Numbered from the stretch's first letter, positions 1-9,757 are shown. The stretch: 64,000 nucleotides of DNA from JAQVEM01 sp964601205 (GCA_964601205.1 CAZRML010000012.1:15413-79412), one strand, 5' to 3'. The notes: generated from the letters alone by a model not told the origin. Made by a program: numbers and translations.

Positions 1-395
1 ATATGCAGCTTTCCCAAAGCATCTCTTCCTTGTTTATACACTTTTCCCCAATTCACGACATATCCGGATTGGCCCATTATCATGTCGTTCTGTACAATAT
101 TTTCCGCTACAGATAATGTAGGATACAACGCAACATCAACTTCCTGATATACGATCTGAATCCCAAGCCTTTTTGCATCAACCGGTGTTCTCAATTCCAC
201 TTTCTTATTATCCAGCAGTACTTCACCTGTATAAGTTGGATTTGCTCCAGCCAATACCTTCATTAAAGTGGATTTTCCAGCGCCATTTGCTCCAACCAAT
301 GCATGTATCTCTCCGGTAGACACAGCAAAGTTGATATCTTCAAGAGCTTTGACTCCTGGAAATTCAATTGAGATTTTTTTTGTCTCAAGCTTCAT
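1..395 (-). CDS. Sugar ABC transporter ATPase, N-terminal part (runs off the window edge)
   Basis: The first 131 residues are readable, from an ATG at 395. They show the start of an RbsA/MglA-type ATPase: a short N-terminal strand, Walker A (GANGAGKST) at about residues 35-43, and a Q-loop region (IVYQEVDV) near residue 80. The rest, including the second ABC domain, is outside the window. It follows the binding-protein gene on the same strand after a hairpin, the usual order for a sugar uptake operon. It should energise import of the sugar bound by the 558-1796 lipoprotein. The sugar cannot be told from sequence. Confidence 0.9.
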   Translation of the reverse strand, partial: MKLETKKISIEFPGVKALEDINFAVSTGEIHALVGANGAGKSTLMKVLAGANPTYTGEVLLDNKKVELRTPVDAKRLGIQIVYQEVDVALYPTLSVAENIVQNDMIMGQSGYVVNWGKVYKQGRDALGKLH

Positions 396-437
396 TTTAA
401 AAATAGATTTTATATTTTATATTAAAGTATTTTATTA

Positions 438-480
438 AAAAGAGGAAGCACTCAAATCAAAACCTCATGCTTCCTCTTTT
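438..480 (-). terminator. Hairpin with U-tract between binding-protein and ATPase genes
   Basis: A 13-bp perfect stem (438-450 with 468-480) encloses a 17-nt loop. On the minus strand it is followed by a T-rich run. It sits just after the binding-protein stop. Such partial terminators typically let the binding protein be made in excess over the ATPase and permeases; that role is inferred. Confidence 0.7.
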
Positions 481-557
481 AGAACTATCACCTTTGGTTT
501 TGCATCCAATAATTCAATAGTAAACTATATAATATAGCCTTTACCAATCAGCTAAAA

Positions 558-1796
558 TTAATGGATCAAATCCTTCGGCATCCAATCAGCTTCTGGCAGA
601 TAATCCAGACTCCCAAATTCTTCGCCAGCAATATCACCTAGATTCTCTATGGTAGAATCAGGTTTGAGGTCTTCTGCCTTAATAGCAGCACCAGGAATTT
701 CAACCCAGTCAACCCCGCTCTTCTGTGATGCGGGATCATATATTTTGTCATACTGATCAGCAATCTCCAGTAATAGAATACGCATTAATACTTCACCATT
801 CATAGTCCAATCAGTCGTTCCTGCAGCAGTCCAGATATCGGGTCGAGTCTGCATGTTAGTAATATCAACCGGGTCAATGTCCACAGAAGCCATTGGCAGT
901 GCGTCACCGTCTGTGCCGTTAAATTTATTGTTCTCGGAAATAGCATTATAAACACCCTGTCCGTATGCATCGTAGTAGGTGATAAGGCCATCTACGTCTT
1001 CACGATTAACGCTCTGCAGGTAAGCAGCACTAACAGTGTTAGCTGAGTCGACAGTATCCTGCAGCGGTTGAATTTCGCCAGCCTTTACGATCTTGCCAGA
1101 TGTTTCATATTCTTGCCAGCCAACTTCACGACGATCGAACGGGCTTATATAGTTCGGACCTCTCCAGACCTTGATAAGACGGACACCTTCACCAAACTTT
1201 TCAATCATCACATCAAGCAGAACTGTCAACAGTTGTTTGTCCTGCTGAAATACCTGGGTAACACCCGGAATCTTCTGATACTCGCCGTCTGCATAGAACT
1301 GTATGTCAAAGGTTACGATCTTCATGTCTGGATACTGCTCGGTAATCTCTTTCAGGAACACATACGAGCCATCCTGGCTGCCATGGCTGGCTACGATACC
1401 GTCATAGCCGGCAGATGCGCATGTTCGAATGGTGTCCTGCCACTTATTGAAGTCACCGTCACAGAAAAAGTAATCATACTCAACACCAAGCGAATCGCAC
1501 AGTTTCTGCTCGGATTCTACCCACATCTGGAAAATTGTTGCAGAAGGAAGAACCATAACATAAGCCACCTTTTTACCTTTCACAGGTATATCCGCAGAGG
1601 CCTCTGTGTCTGACGAGGAAACTTCTTCCTCTTCATCAGATGCTGCTTCTTCAGCTGCTTCTTCTACTTCCTCTTCTACTTCTTCTGCTACTTCTTCTGT
1701 AGCTTCTTCTGCTGCAGCACAACCACTAAATGAGAATACCGAAAGCATAGCCACACTTACTGCAAGAGCTATGAACCAAAATAATGATTTTTTCAT
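558..1796 (-). CDS. Sugar-binding lipoprotein of an ABC transporter (type I periplasmic fold)
   Basis: An in-frame ORF extends to 1859, but the ATG at 1796 has a GGAATAGGT ribosome site and directly begins a lipoprotein signal peptide, so it is the likely start (412 aa). The hydrophobic stretch ends in lipobox FSGC with Cys26. A roughly 45-residue Glu/Ala/Ser linker follows, then a Peripla_BP_4-type domain (first strand KKVAYVMV) to the C terminus. It captures a sugar outside the membrane for the ABC system whose ATPase begins at 395. The domain is only distantly related to the second binding protein at 11287-12309, so a different ligand is likely. No catabolic gene beside it names the sugar. 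Confidence 0.85.
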   Translation of the reverse strand: MKKSLFWFIALAVSVAMLSVFSFSGCAAAEEATEEVAEEVEEEVEEAAEEAASDEEEEVSSSDTEASADIPVKGKKVAYVMVLPSATIFQMWVESEQKLCDSLGVEYDYFFCDGDFNKWQDTIRTCASAGYDGIVASHGSQDGSYVFLKEITEQYPDMKIVTFDIQFYADGEYQKIPGVTQVFQQDKQLLTVLLDVMIEKFGEGVRLIKVWRGPNYISPFDRREVGWQEYETSGKIVKAGEIQPLQDTVDSANTVSAAYLQSVNREDVDGLITYYDAYGQGVYNAISENNKFNGTDGDALPMASVDIDPVDITNMQTRPDIWTAAGTTDWTMNGEVLMRILLLEIADQYDKIYDPASQKSGVDWVEIPGAAIKAEDLKPDSTIENLGDIAGEEFGSLDYLPEADWMPKDLIH

Positions 1797-2115
1797 TTTA
1801 CCTATTCCTTTCATTTCGCTTAAGGTAGAAAACTTAATCGAATCGTTTTCCTCAAGCATATTAATTTTACTAATACTCTATTTAGACTAAAGGCAAATTT
1901 AACTCTCATTCAATTCCAAACAATTTGAAATCTTGAATTTATTGCCTCTAATCTTTTTTTGGATTTCACCTCCTATCTTACCGGTTTTGTTATTTTTTAA
2001 AAAAAAGATAAATCTCGTTTTACGAGAATTAGATATTATTTTTTAGCTTTTTATTTTATTATGTTCCGATAGACTATCTTCCTCCACTCACAATAGAAAA
2101 AACACTATTAAAATC

Positions 2116-2178
2116 TGAACAAATGTTCACTAATAAACAATATGTTCAAATATTAAAAAAAAACACTATATTTGTCAA
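2116..2178 (-). promoter_or_regulatory. Promoter with TGAACA palindrome operator for the 558-1796 transporter operon
   Basis: On the minus strand TTGACA (2173-2178) is followed after 17 nt by TAATAT (2150-2155). A perfect palindrome TGAACA-AA-TGTTCA lies just downstream at 2116-2129, with one more TGAACA half-site at 2143-2148. TGAACA/TGTTCA palindromes resemble operators of SorC/LsrR- and DeoR-type regulators; the regulator itself is not in the window. Transcription from here gives a leader of about 345 nt (1797-2142). That leader contains a small hairpin followed by a T-run (1999-2027) and an unused strong Shine-Dalgarno sequence (1969-1974). Confidence 0.55.
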
Positions 2179-2324
2179 GTTAAATTATATTTATATCGGG
2201 GTTTTAGCCCGCTTAAGAATGAAACTTAAAAAAAATATATCCTCAAATATAATAATTGCACAGCAAAATTTACCATTTTTAGTTTTTAAACTGATTAATT
2301 GAATAGCACCACTCTGAGAAGATT

Positions 2325-3053
2325 TTAAAAAATTTTACTGAATGCTATAAATAGAGCCAGGGCTATTCCTGATAAAAAGGCCAGGATTGAATGCTTTTTC
2401 TGATGTGTCTGGGCTTCAGGCAATAAATGAGACGCTGAGATATAAATTAAAACTCCTACAACAAAGCCAAGGGCCAGACCCAGAAAAGAGCTGCTTAATT
2501 TATTTATAAATGGGTAAGCAATAAATGCTCCCAGGGGAGTTGTCAGTGCCGCTACAAAAAGAGCATAGAGCGCTGCTTTTTTCTCATTGAAGCCTCCTTT
2601 TATTAAAATAGAAAAAGTAATTACTCCCTCTGCAAATTCATGGACCACCAGACCAATGCCCGCCAGGAAGCCGGTCAGGATACTTGCGCTAAAAGTCACG
2701 GAATAAATAATCCCGTCTACAAAAGAATGTATCCCTATTCCCTCCACTGCCGTAATACCAAAGGCTATCTCTTTTTGTTTTGTCCTATATTTTATTAACT
2801 GATTGCTAAAAAACATAAATAAAAACCCTATTAAAGTAGCATACCCTGCATAGGAGTTTTTGCTTATAGCCTGAGGAAAAGCAATTATCAAAGGAGTAGA
2901 TATCAAAACCCCGGAAGCAAAACACATAAAATATACCTTAGCCTTTTCAGCCCATTTTCTATTTTTAAAAATGACCCAGATTCCAATGCCATTAACTACT
3001 GCTGCGCCAGTAGCAAAAATCGCAATCCATGCAAATGTGCTGAGCTGTTTCAT
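2325..3053 (-). CDS. ZIP-family metal ion transporter
   Basis: The 242-residue membrane protein starts at the ATG at 3053, chosen over a longer frame (3116) because GGGAGG lies 9 nt upstream. About eight hydrophobic segments are visible. The two ZIP signature helices are recognisable: HSFVDG (compare HNxxEG) and HEFAEG (compare HExxHE). These carry the metal-binding histidines and acidic residues of the Zn/Fe permease core. It probably imports divalent metal such as zinc or iron. It is monocistronic, with long AT-rich spacers on both sides, and no metalloregulator adjoins it. Confidence 0.85.
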   Translation of the reverse strand: MKQLSTFAWIAIFATGAAVVNGIGIWVIFKNRKWAEKAKVYFMCFASGVLISTPLIIAFPQAISKNSYAGYATLIGFLFMFFSNQLIKYRTKQKEIAFGITAVEGIGIHSFVDGIIYSVTFSASILTGFLAGIGLVVHEFAEGVITFSILIKGGFNEKKAALYALFVAALTTPLGAFIAYPFINKLSSSFLGLALGFVVGVLIYISASHLLPEAQTHQKKHSILAFLSGIALALFIAFSKIF

Positions 3054-3502
3054 CTTAATTTTTCCTCCCTGTATTGTTAATATTGCACCGCATTTTTTTA
3101 AATTAAGTCCGGACATCTAACACATTATAGCCCGTACAGCACTTATTAAGAGAACATCTAATATTTAGATTTTTATTTTATCTTTACCTAAATTATAGAC
3201 CATTTGTAAAGTCTTCTTTTTTTGGTCTTTTTCCGGATGAAAACTACCCTATTGCAGCTATCTTTTATATTAAACTCTTAATTTTAACTCCTGATTTTTA
3301 TAATTTAAGTTTGTACGGGGGTAAATCCATTTTTTTGCCCTGCCATAAATAGTGCCATCCGGCAAGCTGCCCGGGTAACAGGCGGCATAAATAATACTGG
3401 CCAATCCTGCTATAGCCTTCTATTATAAACTTCACCTGTTAAGATAAGAATTACACGATTATATTAATCCTGGAATCAAGAAGGAAACTTTAAAATAAAT
3501 TT
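3054..3502. other. 449-nt spacer with a coding-like fragment
   Basis: No full gene is visible. On the minus strand 3270-3419 is open for 49 codons in one frame, with protein-like composition (motifs YAACYPGSLPDG and GRAKKW), and starts directly after a stop codon with no initiator. A second frame is open over part of the same stretch. It may be a gene remnant downstream of xylB; I do not recognise the family. The rest is AT-rich and should hold the promoter of the ZIP gene, which I cannot place with confidence. Confidence 0.25.
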
Positions 3503-5029
3503 CTAAATAGCGGCAAGTTCCCTGAAATCGCCTTTTAGATTATGATAAAGCGATTTATATATTTTATAATATCTTAAATATTTTTCTGTATTTTCACTAT
3601 TTGGACTTGTTTCTGTGGCTTCCTTTATTATCAAACTTACAGCTTCTCTCACATCGTTGTATAATCCCGAACCCACACCGGCTATAATAGCAGCTCCGTA
3701 AGCAGGGCCCTCCTCAACATTTAAAGTAACTATTCCGGTATTAAATATATCAGATATAATCTGACGCCAGAGCTTTGACTTTGCTCCTCCACCAAACAGT
3801 ACAACTTTATCTGAATATATACCCAGCTCCTTCATAACATTCAGGCAGTCTAATTGTGAGTAGGATACTCCTTCCATTATCGCTCTTGCAAAATGCCCCG
3901 CTCCATGTACATAAGATATCCCGAAAAACATTCCCCTTGCATAAGGGTCTGAATAAGGAGTTCTCTCACCGGACAGATATGGTAAAAATAGCAGGCCTTC
4001 TGAACCCGGAGACGCCTTCTCCGCCTGCTTATTCAATAATTCATATCCTGATAATTCACTATTCTCGGAGGCAATCTTATCTAAAATTCCAAAGTTGTCA
4101 TAATACCACTTGTATGACCCTGAAGCAGCCAGCGTCACACCCATAAGATGCCATGCGCCTTCTACAGCATGGCAAAATGAATGAAGCCTGCCCTCCGGGT
4201 CATATACCGGGGTATCTGAATGTGCAAATACAACTCCTGAAGTTCCCAGATAGTCAGAGATTATACCTTCGTATACAATCCCCGAACCCACTGCACCTGC
4301 AGCCTGGTCACCTCCCCCGCCGACTATAGGGGTTCCCTCCAATATGCCGGTTATTTCCGAACCTTCCCTGGATACGTAAGAAGATATTTCCGACGATTCA
4401 AAAACAGGAGGGAGAAAATCTTTATTTATGGATAAGCCGGATATTATCTCGTCAGACCATTTTCTATCTTTCACATTAAAAAGAGCGGTGCCGGAAGCAT
4501 CAGAAACTTCAGTAGCGTAAGTCCCGGATAATTTATACCTTATATAGTCTTTCGGGAGAAGTATTTTATTTACTTTCCTGTAGTTTTCCGGTTCAACTTC
4601 TGAAAGCCACAATATCTTGGGAGCAGTAAAACCTGTAAGGACCTTATTATAAGATAACTTTATGAATTCTTTTTCTCCACCGAAAATATCATAAATCTTA
4701 TCACACTGGGAAAATGTTCTCTGGTCACACCAGAGCAATGCAGGTCTTATCACTTCCCCTTCGCTATCCAGAAAAACTGAACCATGCATCTGACCGGTAA
4801 GGCCTATCGCCGATATATTATCCGGCCTTACTCCTGATTTTGCCAGAACCTCTCTTGCTGTATACATGGTTGCATTCCACCATAAGTCGGGGTCCTGCTG
4901 CGCCCAGCCGGGATTGGGGGTTTCCATCCCGTACTCTTTAATTGATGACGCAATAAGCTTACCCGACCTATCCATTAATATGCATTTTGTCGATGTTGTC
5001 CCTATATCAAAACCCATAAGATTGCCCAT
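3503..5029 (-). CDS. xylB: Xylulokinase (FGGY family)
   Basis: The 508-residue protein has the full FGGY kinase layout. The N-terminal phosphate-1 motif is GFDIGTTSTK, a substrate-contact segment reads TGQMHGSVFLD, phosphate-2 is in the LGTSG region, and the C-terminal adenosine motif is FGGGAKS. The MH in GQMHG is the xylulokinase substrate-binding pattern. It phosphorylates D-xylulose to xylulose 5-phosphate, feeding the pentose phosphate pathway. It is the last gene of the minus-strand pentose cluster, 57 nt after xylA, with GGAG 8 nt before its ATG. Length is normal for the family. Confidence 0.93.
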   Translation of the reverse strand: MGNLMGFDIGTTSTKCILMDRSGKLIASSIKEYGMETPNPGWAQQDPDLWWNATMYTAREVLAKSGVRPDNISAIGLTGQMHGSVFLDSEGEVIRPALLWCDQRTFSQCDKIYDIFGGEKEFIKLSYNKVLTGFTAPKILWLSEVEPENYRKVNKILLPKDYIRYKLSGTYATEVSDASGTALFNVKDRKWSDEIISGLSINKDFLPPVFESSEISSYVSREGSEITGILEGTPIVGGGGDQAAGAVGSGIVYEGIISDYLGTSGVVFAHSDTPVYDPEGRLHSFCHAVEGAWHLMGVTLAASGSYKWYYDNFGILDKIASENSELSGYELLNKQAEKASPGSEGLLFLPYLSGERTPYSDPYARGMFFGISYVHGAGHFARAIMEGVSYSQLDCLNVMKELGIYSDKVVLFGGGAKSKLWRQIISDIFNTGIVTLNVEEGPAYGAAIIAGVGSGLYNDVREAVSLIIKEATETSPNSENTEKYLRYYKIYKSLYHNLKGDFRELAAI

Positions 5030-5086
5030 AGATCAACTCCAAACACAGAACATTTTAATAAAAAATAATTTTGTTTATAAACCTTT

Positions 5087-6409
5087 TTACTGCACGCCTG
5101 TTATATATTCATTTAACAAACTTTCCAGATACTCCTGCATACCTGAAGGATTATCTATATCTTTCAATCCAAGTGCATATTTTTCCAGGGATTTAAAGTC
5201 AGCTCTTTTTTCCAGAATTTCTTTACCTGTTCCAGCACTGTAGCTTTCATACCTTTTTGAAATAAACTTTTCAAAAACACCATCATCCAGTATCTTCTGC
5301 GCTACCTTCAGACCTTTTGCAAAACTATCCATTCCTGCCACATGAGCATAAAATATATCTTCAGGTTTATAGGAGGGCCTTCTTGCTTTCGCATCAAAAT
5401 TCAATCCGCCCTTTTCAAAGCCTCCCATTTTTAATATTTCATACATGCAAAGAGTTGTTACATACAGGTCAGTCGGAAATTGGTCCGTATCCCAGCCCAG
5501 CAGCATATCGCCCTGGTTAGCATCTACGGAACCCAGCATGCCGTTTATTCTGGCCACTCTTAAATCATGCTGGAAAGTGTGCCCCGCAAGCGTTGCATGA
5601 TTTGCCTCTACATTTAATTTAAAGTTATTATCCAGCCCGTATGACTTCAAAAAAGCCAGAGATGTAGCCACATCAAAATCATATTGATGTTTTGTAGGCT
5701 CCTTCGGTTTCGGTTCAATTAAAAATTGTCCATCAAATCCTATTTCTTTCGCATAATCCACTGCCATTCCTAAAAAGTATGCCATATTGTCAAGTTCCAG
5801 TTTCATATCTGTATTCAGTAGAGTTTCATAACCTTCTCTACCTCCCCAGAATACATAATTTTCGCCACCGAGCTCCCTGGTTATCTCCAGAGCTTTCTTT
5901 ACCTGTGCTGCCGAGTAGGCAAAAACGTCTGCATTGCAGCTTGTCGAAGCTCCATGCATAAATCTGTCGCGATAAAAAAGATTGGCTGTCCCCCACAGAA
6001 CTTTAATTCCCGTATCTGCCATCATCTTTTTTATTAAAGAAACTATTTTATCCAGATTTCTATTAGTCTCGGCCAGGGTATCGCCTTCCGGAGCTATGTC
6101 CCTGTCATGGAAGCAGAAATATTTAATCCCCAGCTTTTGCATAATTTCAAAAGCTGCGTACACTCTTTCTTCTGCTACTTTCATCGGGTCAGAAAATTCC
6201 TTCCAGGGGCGTACCCATGTCCCCTCTCCAAACATATCCGTTCCTTCGGCACACATGGTATGCCAGTATGCCATGGAGAATTTAAGGTGCTCACTCATTC
6301 TCCTTTCACCAACCACTTCATCAGCATTATAATGCCTGAAGTATAAGCCGCTTTTTAGTTTATCGTCTGTGAACTCTACTTTTTTTACCTGCGGAAAATA
6401 TTCTTTCAT
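5087..6409 (-). CDS. xylA: Xylose isomerase
   Basis: The 440-residue, class II-type xylose isomerase is a TIM barrel that converts D-xylose to D-xylulose in the cytoplasm. Visible hallmarks are FHDRDIAPEG (catalytic His/Asp pair), VFWGGREGYE, EPKPKEPTKHQYD (metal-binding Glu and Lys), NVEANHATLAGHTF and DANQGD/WDTDQFP (metal-binding Asp residues). I prefer the ATG at 6409 to the upstream in-frame ATG at 6421: GGGGG lies 5 nt before it, while the longer start has no ribosome site. It lies between the sugar isomerase gene and xylB in one transcription unit. Confidence 0.95.
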   Translation of the reverse strand: MKEYFPQVKKVEFTDDKLKSGLYFRHYNADEVVGERRMSEHLKFSMAYWHTMCAEGTDMFGEGTWVRPWKEFSDPMKVAEERVYAAFEIMQKLGIKYFCFHDRDIAPEGDTLAETNRNLDKIVSLIKKMMADTGIKVLWGTANLFYRDRFMHGASTSCNADVFAYSAAQVKKALEITRELGGENYVFWGGREGYETLLNTDMKLELDNMAYFLGMAVDYAKEIGFDGQFLIEPKPKEPTKHQYDFDVATSLAFLKSYGLDNNFKLNVEANHATLAGHTFQHDLRVARINGMLGSVDANQGDMLLGWDTDQFPTDLYVTTLCMYEILKMGGFEKGGLNFDAKARRPSYKPEDIFYAHVAGMDSFAKGLKVAQKILDDGVFEKFISKRYESYSAGTGKEILEKRADFKSLEKYALGLKDIDNPSGMQEYLESLLNEYITGVQ

Positions 6410-6488
6410 AAAAACCCCCATTCAAATTAATAATATACCTTACTGATAAATAGCATTTTTTATAAATTTTTAAATATAACCTTATCTT

Positions 6489-7478
6489 TTATTTGTTCTT
6501 TAACGCATCATCAAATGCAGCCGCACTCGGTGAAATATTTATTTCTTTAACAAAATCATAGGCCTCTGTTGCACCTCTAAGCCTATCCATACCCGAGTCT
6601 TCCCATTCCACAGAAAGCGGGCCCTTGTAACCTATTTGATTTAACTCACGAACAATTGATGAAAAGTCCACATCTCCCCTGCCCGGAGAACGGAAATTCC
6701 ACCCTCTCCTTGTATCGCCGAATTCAAGGTGTGAACCAAGAATACCATTTAGCCCATCAAGAGTTACGGAGACATCTTTTATATGCACGTGATAAATTCT
6801 ATCCGGAAGTTCTCTTATGAAAAGATGTGGTTTCATGCCCTGCCAGAGAAGATGGCTCGGATCAAAATTAATTCCCAGGGTCTTTCTATAGTTAAAAGCC
6901 TTAAGGAGTTTTACAAATGTGTAATAATCAAATGCTATTTCAGTAGGGTGCACTTCCAGTGCAAATTTTATACCATATTTATCCATTTCATCAAAAAGTG
7001 GCGACCACCTTTCTACTATGGTATTAAAACCTTCCTCTATCATCTCTTCTGAAGTCTGTGGGAATGAATACCAGTAATTCCATATAGGTGAGCCTAAAAA
7101 TCCTGTTAAAATTTTGATATCAAGATTATTCGCAGCCTGAATCGTATGACTTACCTGCTGTATGCCCCACTCTCTTATTGCTTCCGGATCATTGGCGACA
7201 TCAGAAGCCGCGAACCCCTTATGCCTTTTATCTATTACGTCACCCACAAGCTGACCTGTTAGATGCATGCCGATTGCCCATGCCTGAAGATCATACTTTT
7301 TTAAAGTTTCTTTAATTTCCTTTACATACTCTTTATCTTCTGCAGCTTTTTGGGAATTTAAATGATTTCCCCATGCTGCAATTTCCACACCCTCATAGCC
7401 TATGCCGGAAGCTATTTTACATATCTCATCAAATGTTAAATCTGCCCATTGCCCTGTAAATATTGTAATCGGCCTCAT
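6489..7478 (-). CDS. Sugar phosphate isomerase/epimerase-like TIM-barrel protein
   Basis: The 329-residue protein belongs to the AP-endonuclease-2-like (IolE/xylose isomerase-like) TIM-barrel superfamily. The start MRPITIFTGQWADL, the barrel strand GYEGVEIAAWG, the metal-site motifs EVHP and FDPSHL, and YHVHIKD and LSVEWED near the C terminus are typical. Enzymes of this superfamily isomerise, epimerise or dehydrate sugars and inositols. The substrate is unknown; in this cluster it is probably a pentose or an oxidised pentose made by the Gfo/Idh enzymes. AGAGAGGTGA precedes the ATG. It sits between the Gfo/Idh gene (7524-8702) and xylA. Confidence 0.8.
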   Translation of the reverse strand: MRPITIFTGQWADLTFDEICKIASGIGYEGVEIAAWGNHLNSQKAAEDKEYVKEIKETLKKYDLQAWAIGMHLTGQLVGDVIDKRHKGFAASDVANDPEAIREWGIQQVSHTIQAANNLDIKILTGFLGSPIWNYWYSFPQTSEEMIEEGFNTIVERWSPLFDEMDKYGIKFALEVHPTEIAFDYYTFVKLLKAFNYRKTLGINFDPSHLLWQGMKPHLFIRELPDRIYHVHIKDVSVTLDGLNGILGSHLEFGDTRRGWNFRSPGRGDVDFSSIVRELNQIGYKGPLSVEWEDSGMDRLRGATEAYDFVKEINISPSAAAFDDALKNK

Positions 7479-7523
7479 TATTCAGTCACCTCTCTTAAAA
7501 ATTATATTTTTATAACTTAGATA

Positions 7524-8702
7524 CTATTCCATATCCACCCATATGCTTCCTTTATTCATGCTCTCAACACTTTTTGAAATAAATCTTACTCCATCAATAC
7601 CCGCATCTATAGTTGGATAACCTGCCCTGGATTCATCTACCTGTTCCCCGGAAATCTTCTTCAGCATGGCATCTGCAAATGCCGAATAAATGTTTGCAAA
7701 AGCTTCAAAATAACCTTCGGGATGCCCTGCCGGAATTCTGGAAAATGCTGCTGCATCAGGAGAAATATACCCTGTTCCCCTGGAATAAACCAGTGGCGGC
7801 TGACCTTTTTTTACTACTCTTAAGTAGTTACAATTTTCCTGCTCAAATTCTATGGAACCTTCTGTCCCGAATATGCGAACTTTTAAAGCATTGTCATAAC
7901 CTATAGCCACCTGGGAACACCAGTAACATCCACTTGCTCCATTATTATATTTCAATAATATTTCAGCATTGACATCCAGCTTCCTTCCAGAACCAAATAT
8001 ATCAAGATTTGCAATCAGCTTCTTTATCCTCAGGCCTGTTATAAAACTAACCATATTTTCTATATGGCTTCCAATATCGCCAACACAATTAGACCTGCCG
8101 GCCTGACCGGGGTCAGTTCTCCATTTCGCCTGTTTATTGCCTTCATTCTCTACAGTATCTATCAACCAGTCCTGTGGATATTCACCCATTACAACACGTA
8201 TATCTCCAATATCTCCTCTCTGCACTATTGCCCGTGCCTCTTTTGCCATAACATGGCCCGTGTAAGTGTATGTTACAGCAAAAAGACATTTATTTGTTTT
8301 AGCCAGTTCTTTAAGCTCCAGCGCCTTATTGATATCTGTGGTTAATGGCTTTTCACATACCACGCTTATTCCATTCTCCAGAAATTTTTTCGCAATATCA
8401 TAATGCAAAAAATTAGGCGTAACTATTACTACAAAATCTATTCCATCTGGACGGTTGGCCTCTTCTTCAGCCATCTCCTGATAAGTGGAATAAACACGAT
8501 TCTTATCAAGCCCGAGTTTATCACCTGTTGCAATAGTCTTATCTTCTGAAGAAGAGAATGCCCCTGCTACAATTTTAATTTTCCCATCAAGCGCGATTGC
8601 CCTTCTATGGACATCTCCTATAAAAGAATCAGGCCCACCGCCTACCATTCCATATTTAAGCACGTTAATCACCGCAGAATCTTTACTCGGTTTTATTGAC
8701 AT
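7524..8702 (-). CDS. Gfo/Idh/MocA-family NAD(P)-dependent oxidoreductase
   Basis: The 392-residue protein has an N-terminal Rossmann fold (YGMVGGGPDSFIGDVHR) and the family's Lys-containing active-site motif VCEKPLT near residue 115, followed by the alpha/beta substrate domain. These enzymes oxidise or reduce sugars and polyols. I place the start at the ATG at 8702, five nt after GGGGTGG. A GTG at 8711 lies inside the ribosome site and is unlikely. It is a distant paralogue of the protein at 9870-11036; the pair suggests a sugar oxidation/reduction sequence beside plain xylose isomerisation. Confidence 0.85.
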   Translation of the reverse strand: MSIKPSKDSAVINVLKYGMVGGGPDSFIGDVHRRAIALDGKIKIVAGAFSSSEDKTIATGDKLGLDKNRVYSTYQEMAEEEANRPDGIDFVVIVTPNFLHYDIAKKFLENGISVVCEKPLTTDINKALELKELAKTNKCLFAVTYTYTGHVMAKEARAIVQRGDIGDIRVVMGEYPQDWLIDTVENEGNKQAKWRTDPGQAGRSNCVGDIGSHIENMVSFITGLRIKKLIANLDIFGSGRKLDVNAEILLKYNNGASGCYWCSQVAIGYDNALKVRIFGTEGSIEFEQENCNYLRVVKKGQPPLVYSRGTGYISPDAAAFSRIPAGHPEGYFEAFANIYSAFADAMLKKISGEQVDESRAGYPTIDAGIDGVRFISKSVESMNKGSIWVDME

Positions 8703-8995
8703 AAGAACCACCCCTTTTATATTAATAATTGTTATCAGTTATTTAATCCTGAATAATATAGTATAAATGCTAACTGATTAACCATAAAATTTTACTTTTA
8801 TTTCAAAGAACTATAATCCAATAATTATTATCGCTGCCTGTATCTCCAGACCGCTCAAATAAGTATTAAAATATTTTTTTATTATTTACATCCACTGTTT
8901 ACAACTGAATTTCAATATATCTATCCATCCAAAATTTGCAATATTTTTTTATCTATTTATCTATATATTCCATTTATCTATATTATATTGTTATC

Positions 8996-9757
8996 TTACT
9001 CTTTTGCAGCCCACAAAAACCCTCTTTTTGTAATAGTCAGCGAAGGCTCTGACAATGTTCTCTTCTCGTCATGCCCCAGGGAATTATAGAATACACGACC
9101 GTTACCCCAGTACTTTGTCCATACTACAGGTATCTCTACAGGACCATTGTTTGCATGTGGCCCATTAAGTGCAGCAGCTTCAGTAAAGTTCCAGTTTCCG
9201 AAACCAAAATCAGGATTCATTTCTGCTTTTCCTTCAGATTTGAAAGTGCCCTCAATGGGAGGAACCATAGTTGTAGCAAGCACCTTAACTGCAGGGTCTA
9301 CCTGAACATAATACTGCTCATCATAAACTTTGAAATCATCTATTCCCGACATTATCGGATTGCTTTTATCCTTTATTTTAACTTCAAATTCAATCCCATT
9401 ACCTTCAATACCTGCAGCACCAACGTGTGCCACAAGCTGACCGCCGGCCATGAATTGCCAGTCAGGGCTACTTCTGAAACCGTCACATAAACCTGCGTGA
9501 CAGCCAGCAATACCAACACCACCGGCAACCGCACCCAGTACTGAGTCCAGCTGTTCAACAGTCAATTCTCCCATAGTCCAGTGTGGAACAATAAGATTTA
9601 GACTTTCCAATTTCTCTCTGTCTCCATAAACCTCCAGAGTATCAGACAGTTCCACATCAAAATCACTGTCTTCAAGTATTTTTTTAAAAACATATGCAAC
9701 CTTTTCTGGCTCATGACCATCCCAGCCGCCATACACGACCAAAGCTTTTCTTTTCAT
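8996..9757 (-). CDS. ThuA-like (trehalose utilisation) domain protein
   Basis: The 253-residue cytoplasmic protein has a ThuA-type, class I glutamine-amidotransferase-like fold: LVVYGGWDGHEPE at the N terminus, GIAGCHAG as the nucleophile-elbow-like turn near residue 85, and the C-terminal RVFYNSLGHD. ThuA proteins are linked to disaccharide and sugar catabolism and often accompany Gfo/Idh dehydrogenases, as here on both sides. The exact reaction is unknown. A GAGGGGAG ribosome site precedes the ATG. About 290 nt of AT-rich sequence separate it from the next gene; I see nothing specific there. Confidence 0.8.
   Translation of the reverse strand: MKRKALVVYGGWDGHEPEKVAYVFKKILEDSDFDVELSDTLEVYGDREKLESLNLIVPHWTMGELTVEQLDSVLGAVAGGVGIAGCHAGLCDGFRSSPDWQFMAGGQLVAHVGAAGIEGNGIEFEVKIKDKSNPIMSGIDDFKVYDEQYYVQVDPAVKVLATTMVPPIEGTFKSEGKAEMNPDFGFGNWNFTEAAALNGPHANNGPVEIPVVWTKYWGNGRVFYNSLGHDEKRTLSEPSLTITKRGFLWAAKE

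Noticed and set aside
1068..1890. Long plus-strand ORFs over the first binding-protein gene
   Set aside because: Antisense shadows of the binding protein; the Ser-rich part mirrors its Glu-rich linker.
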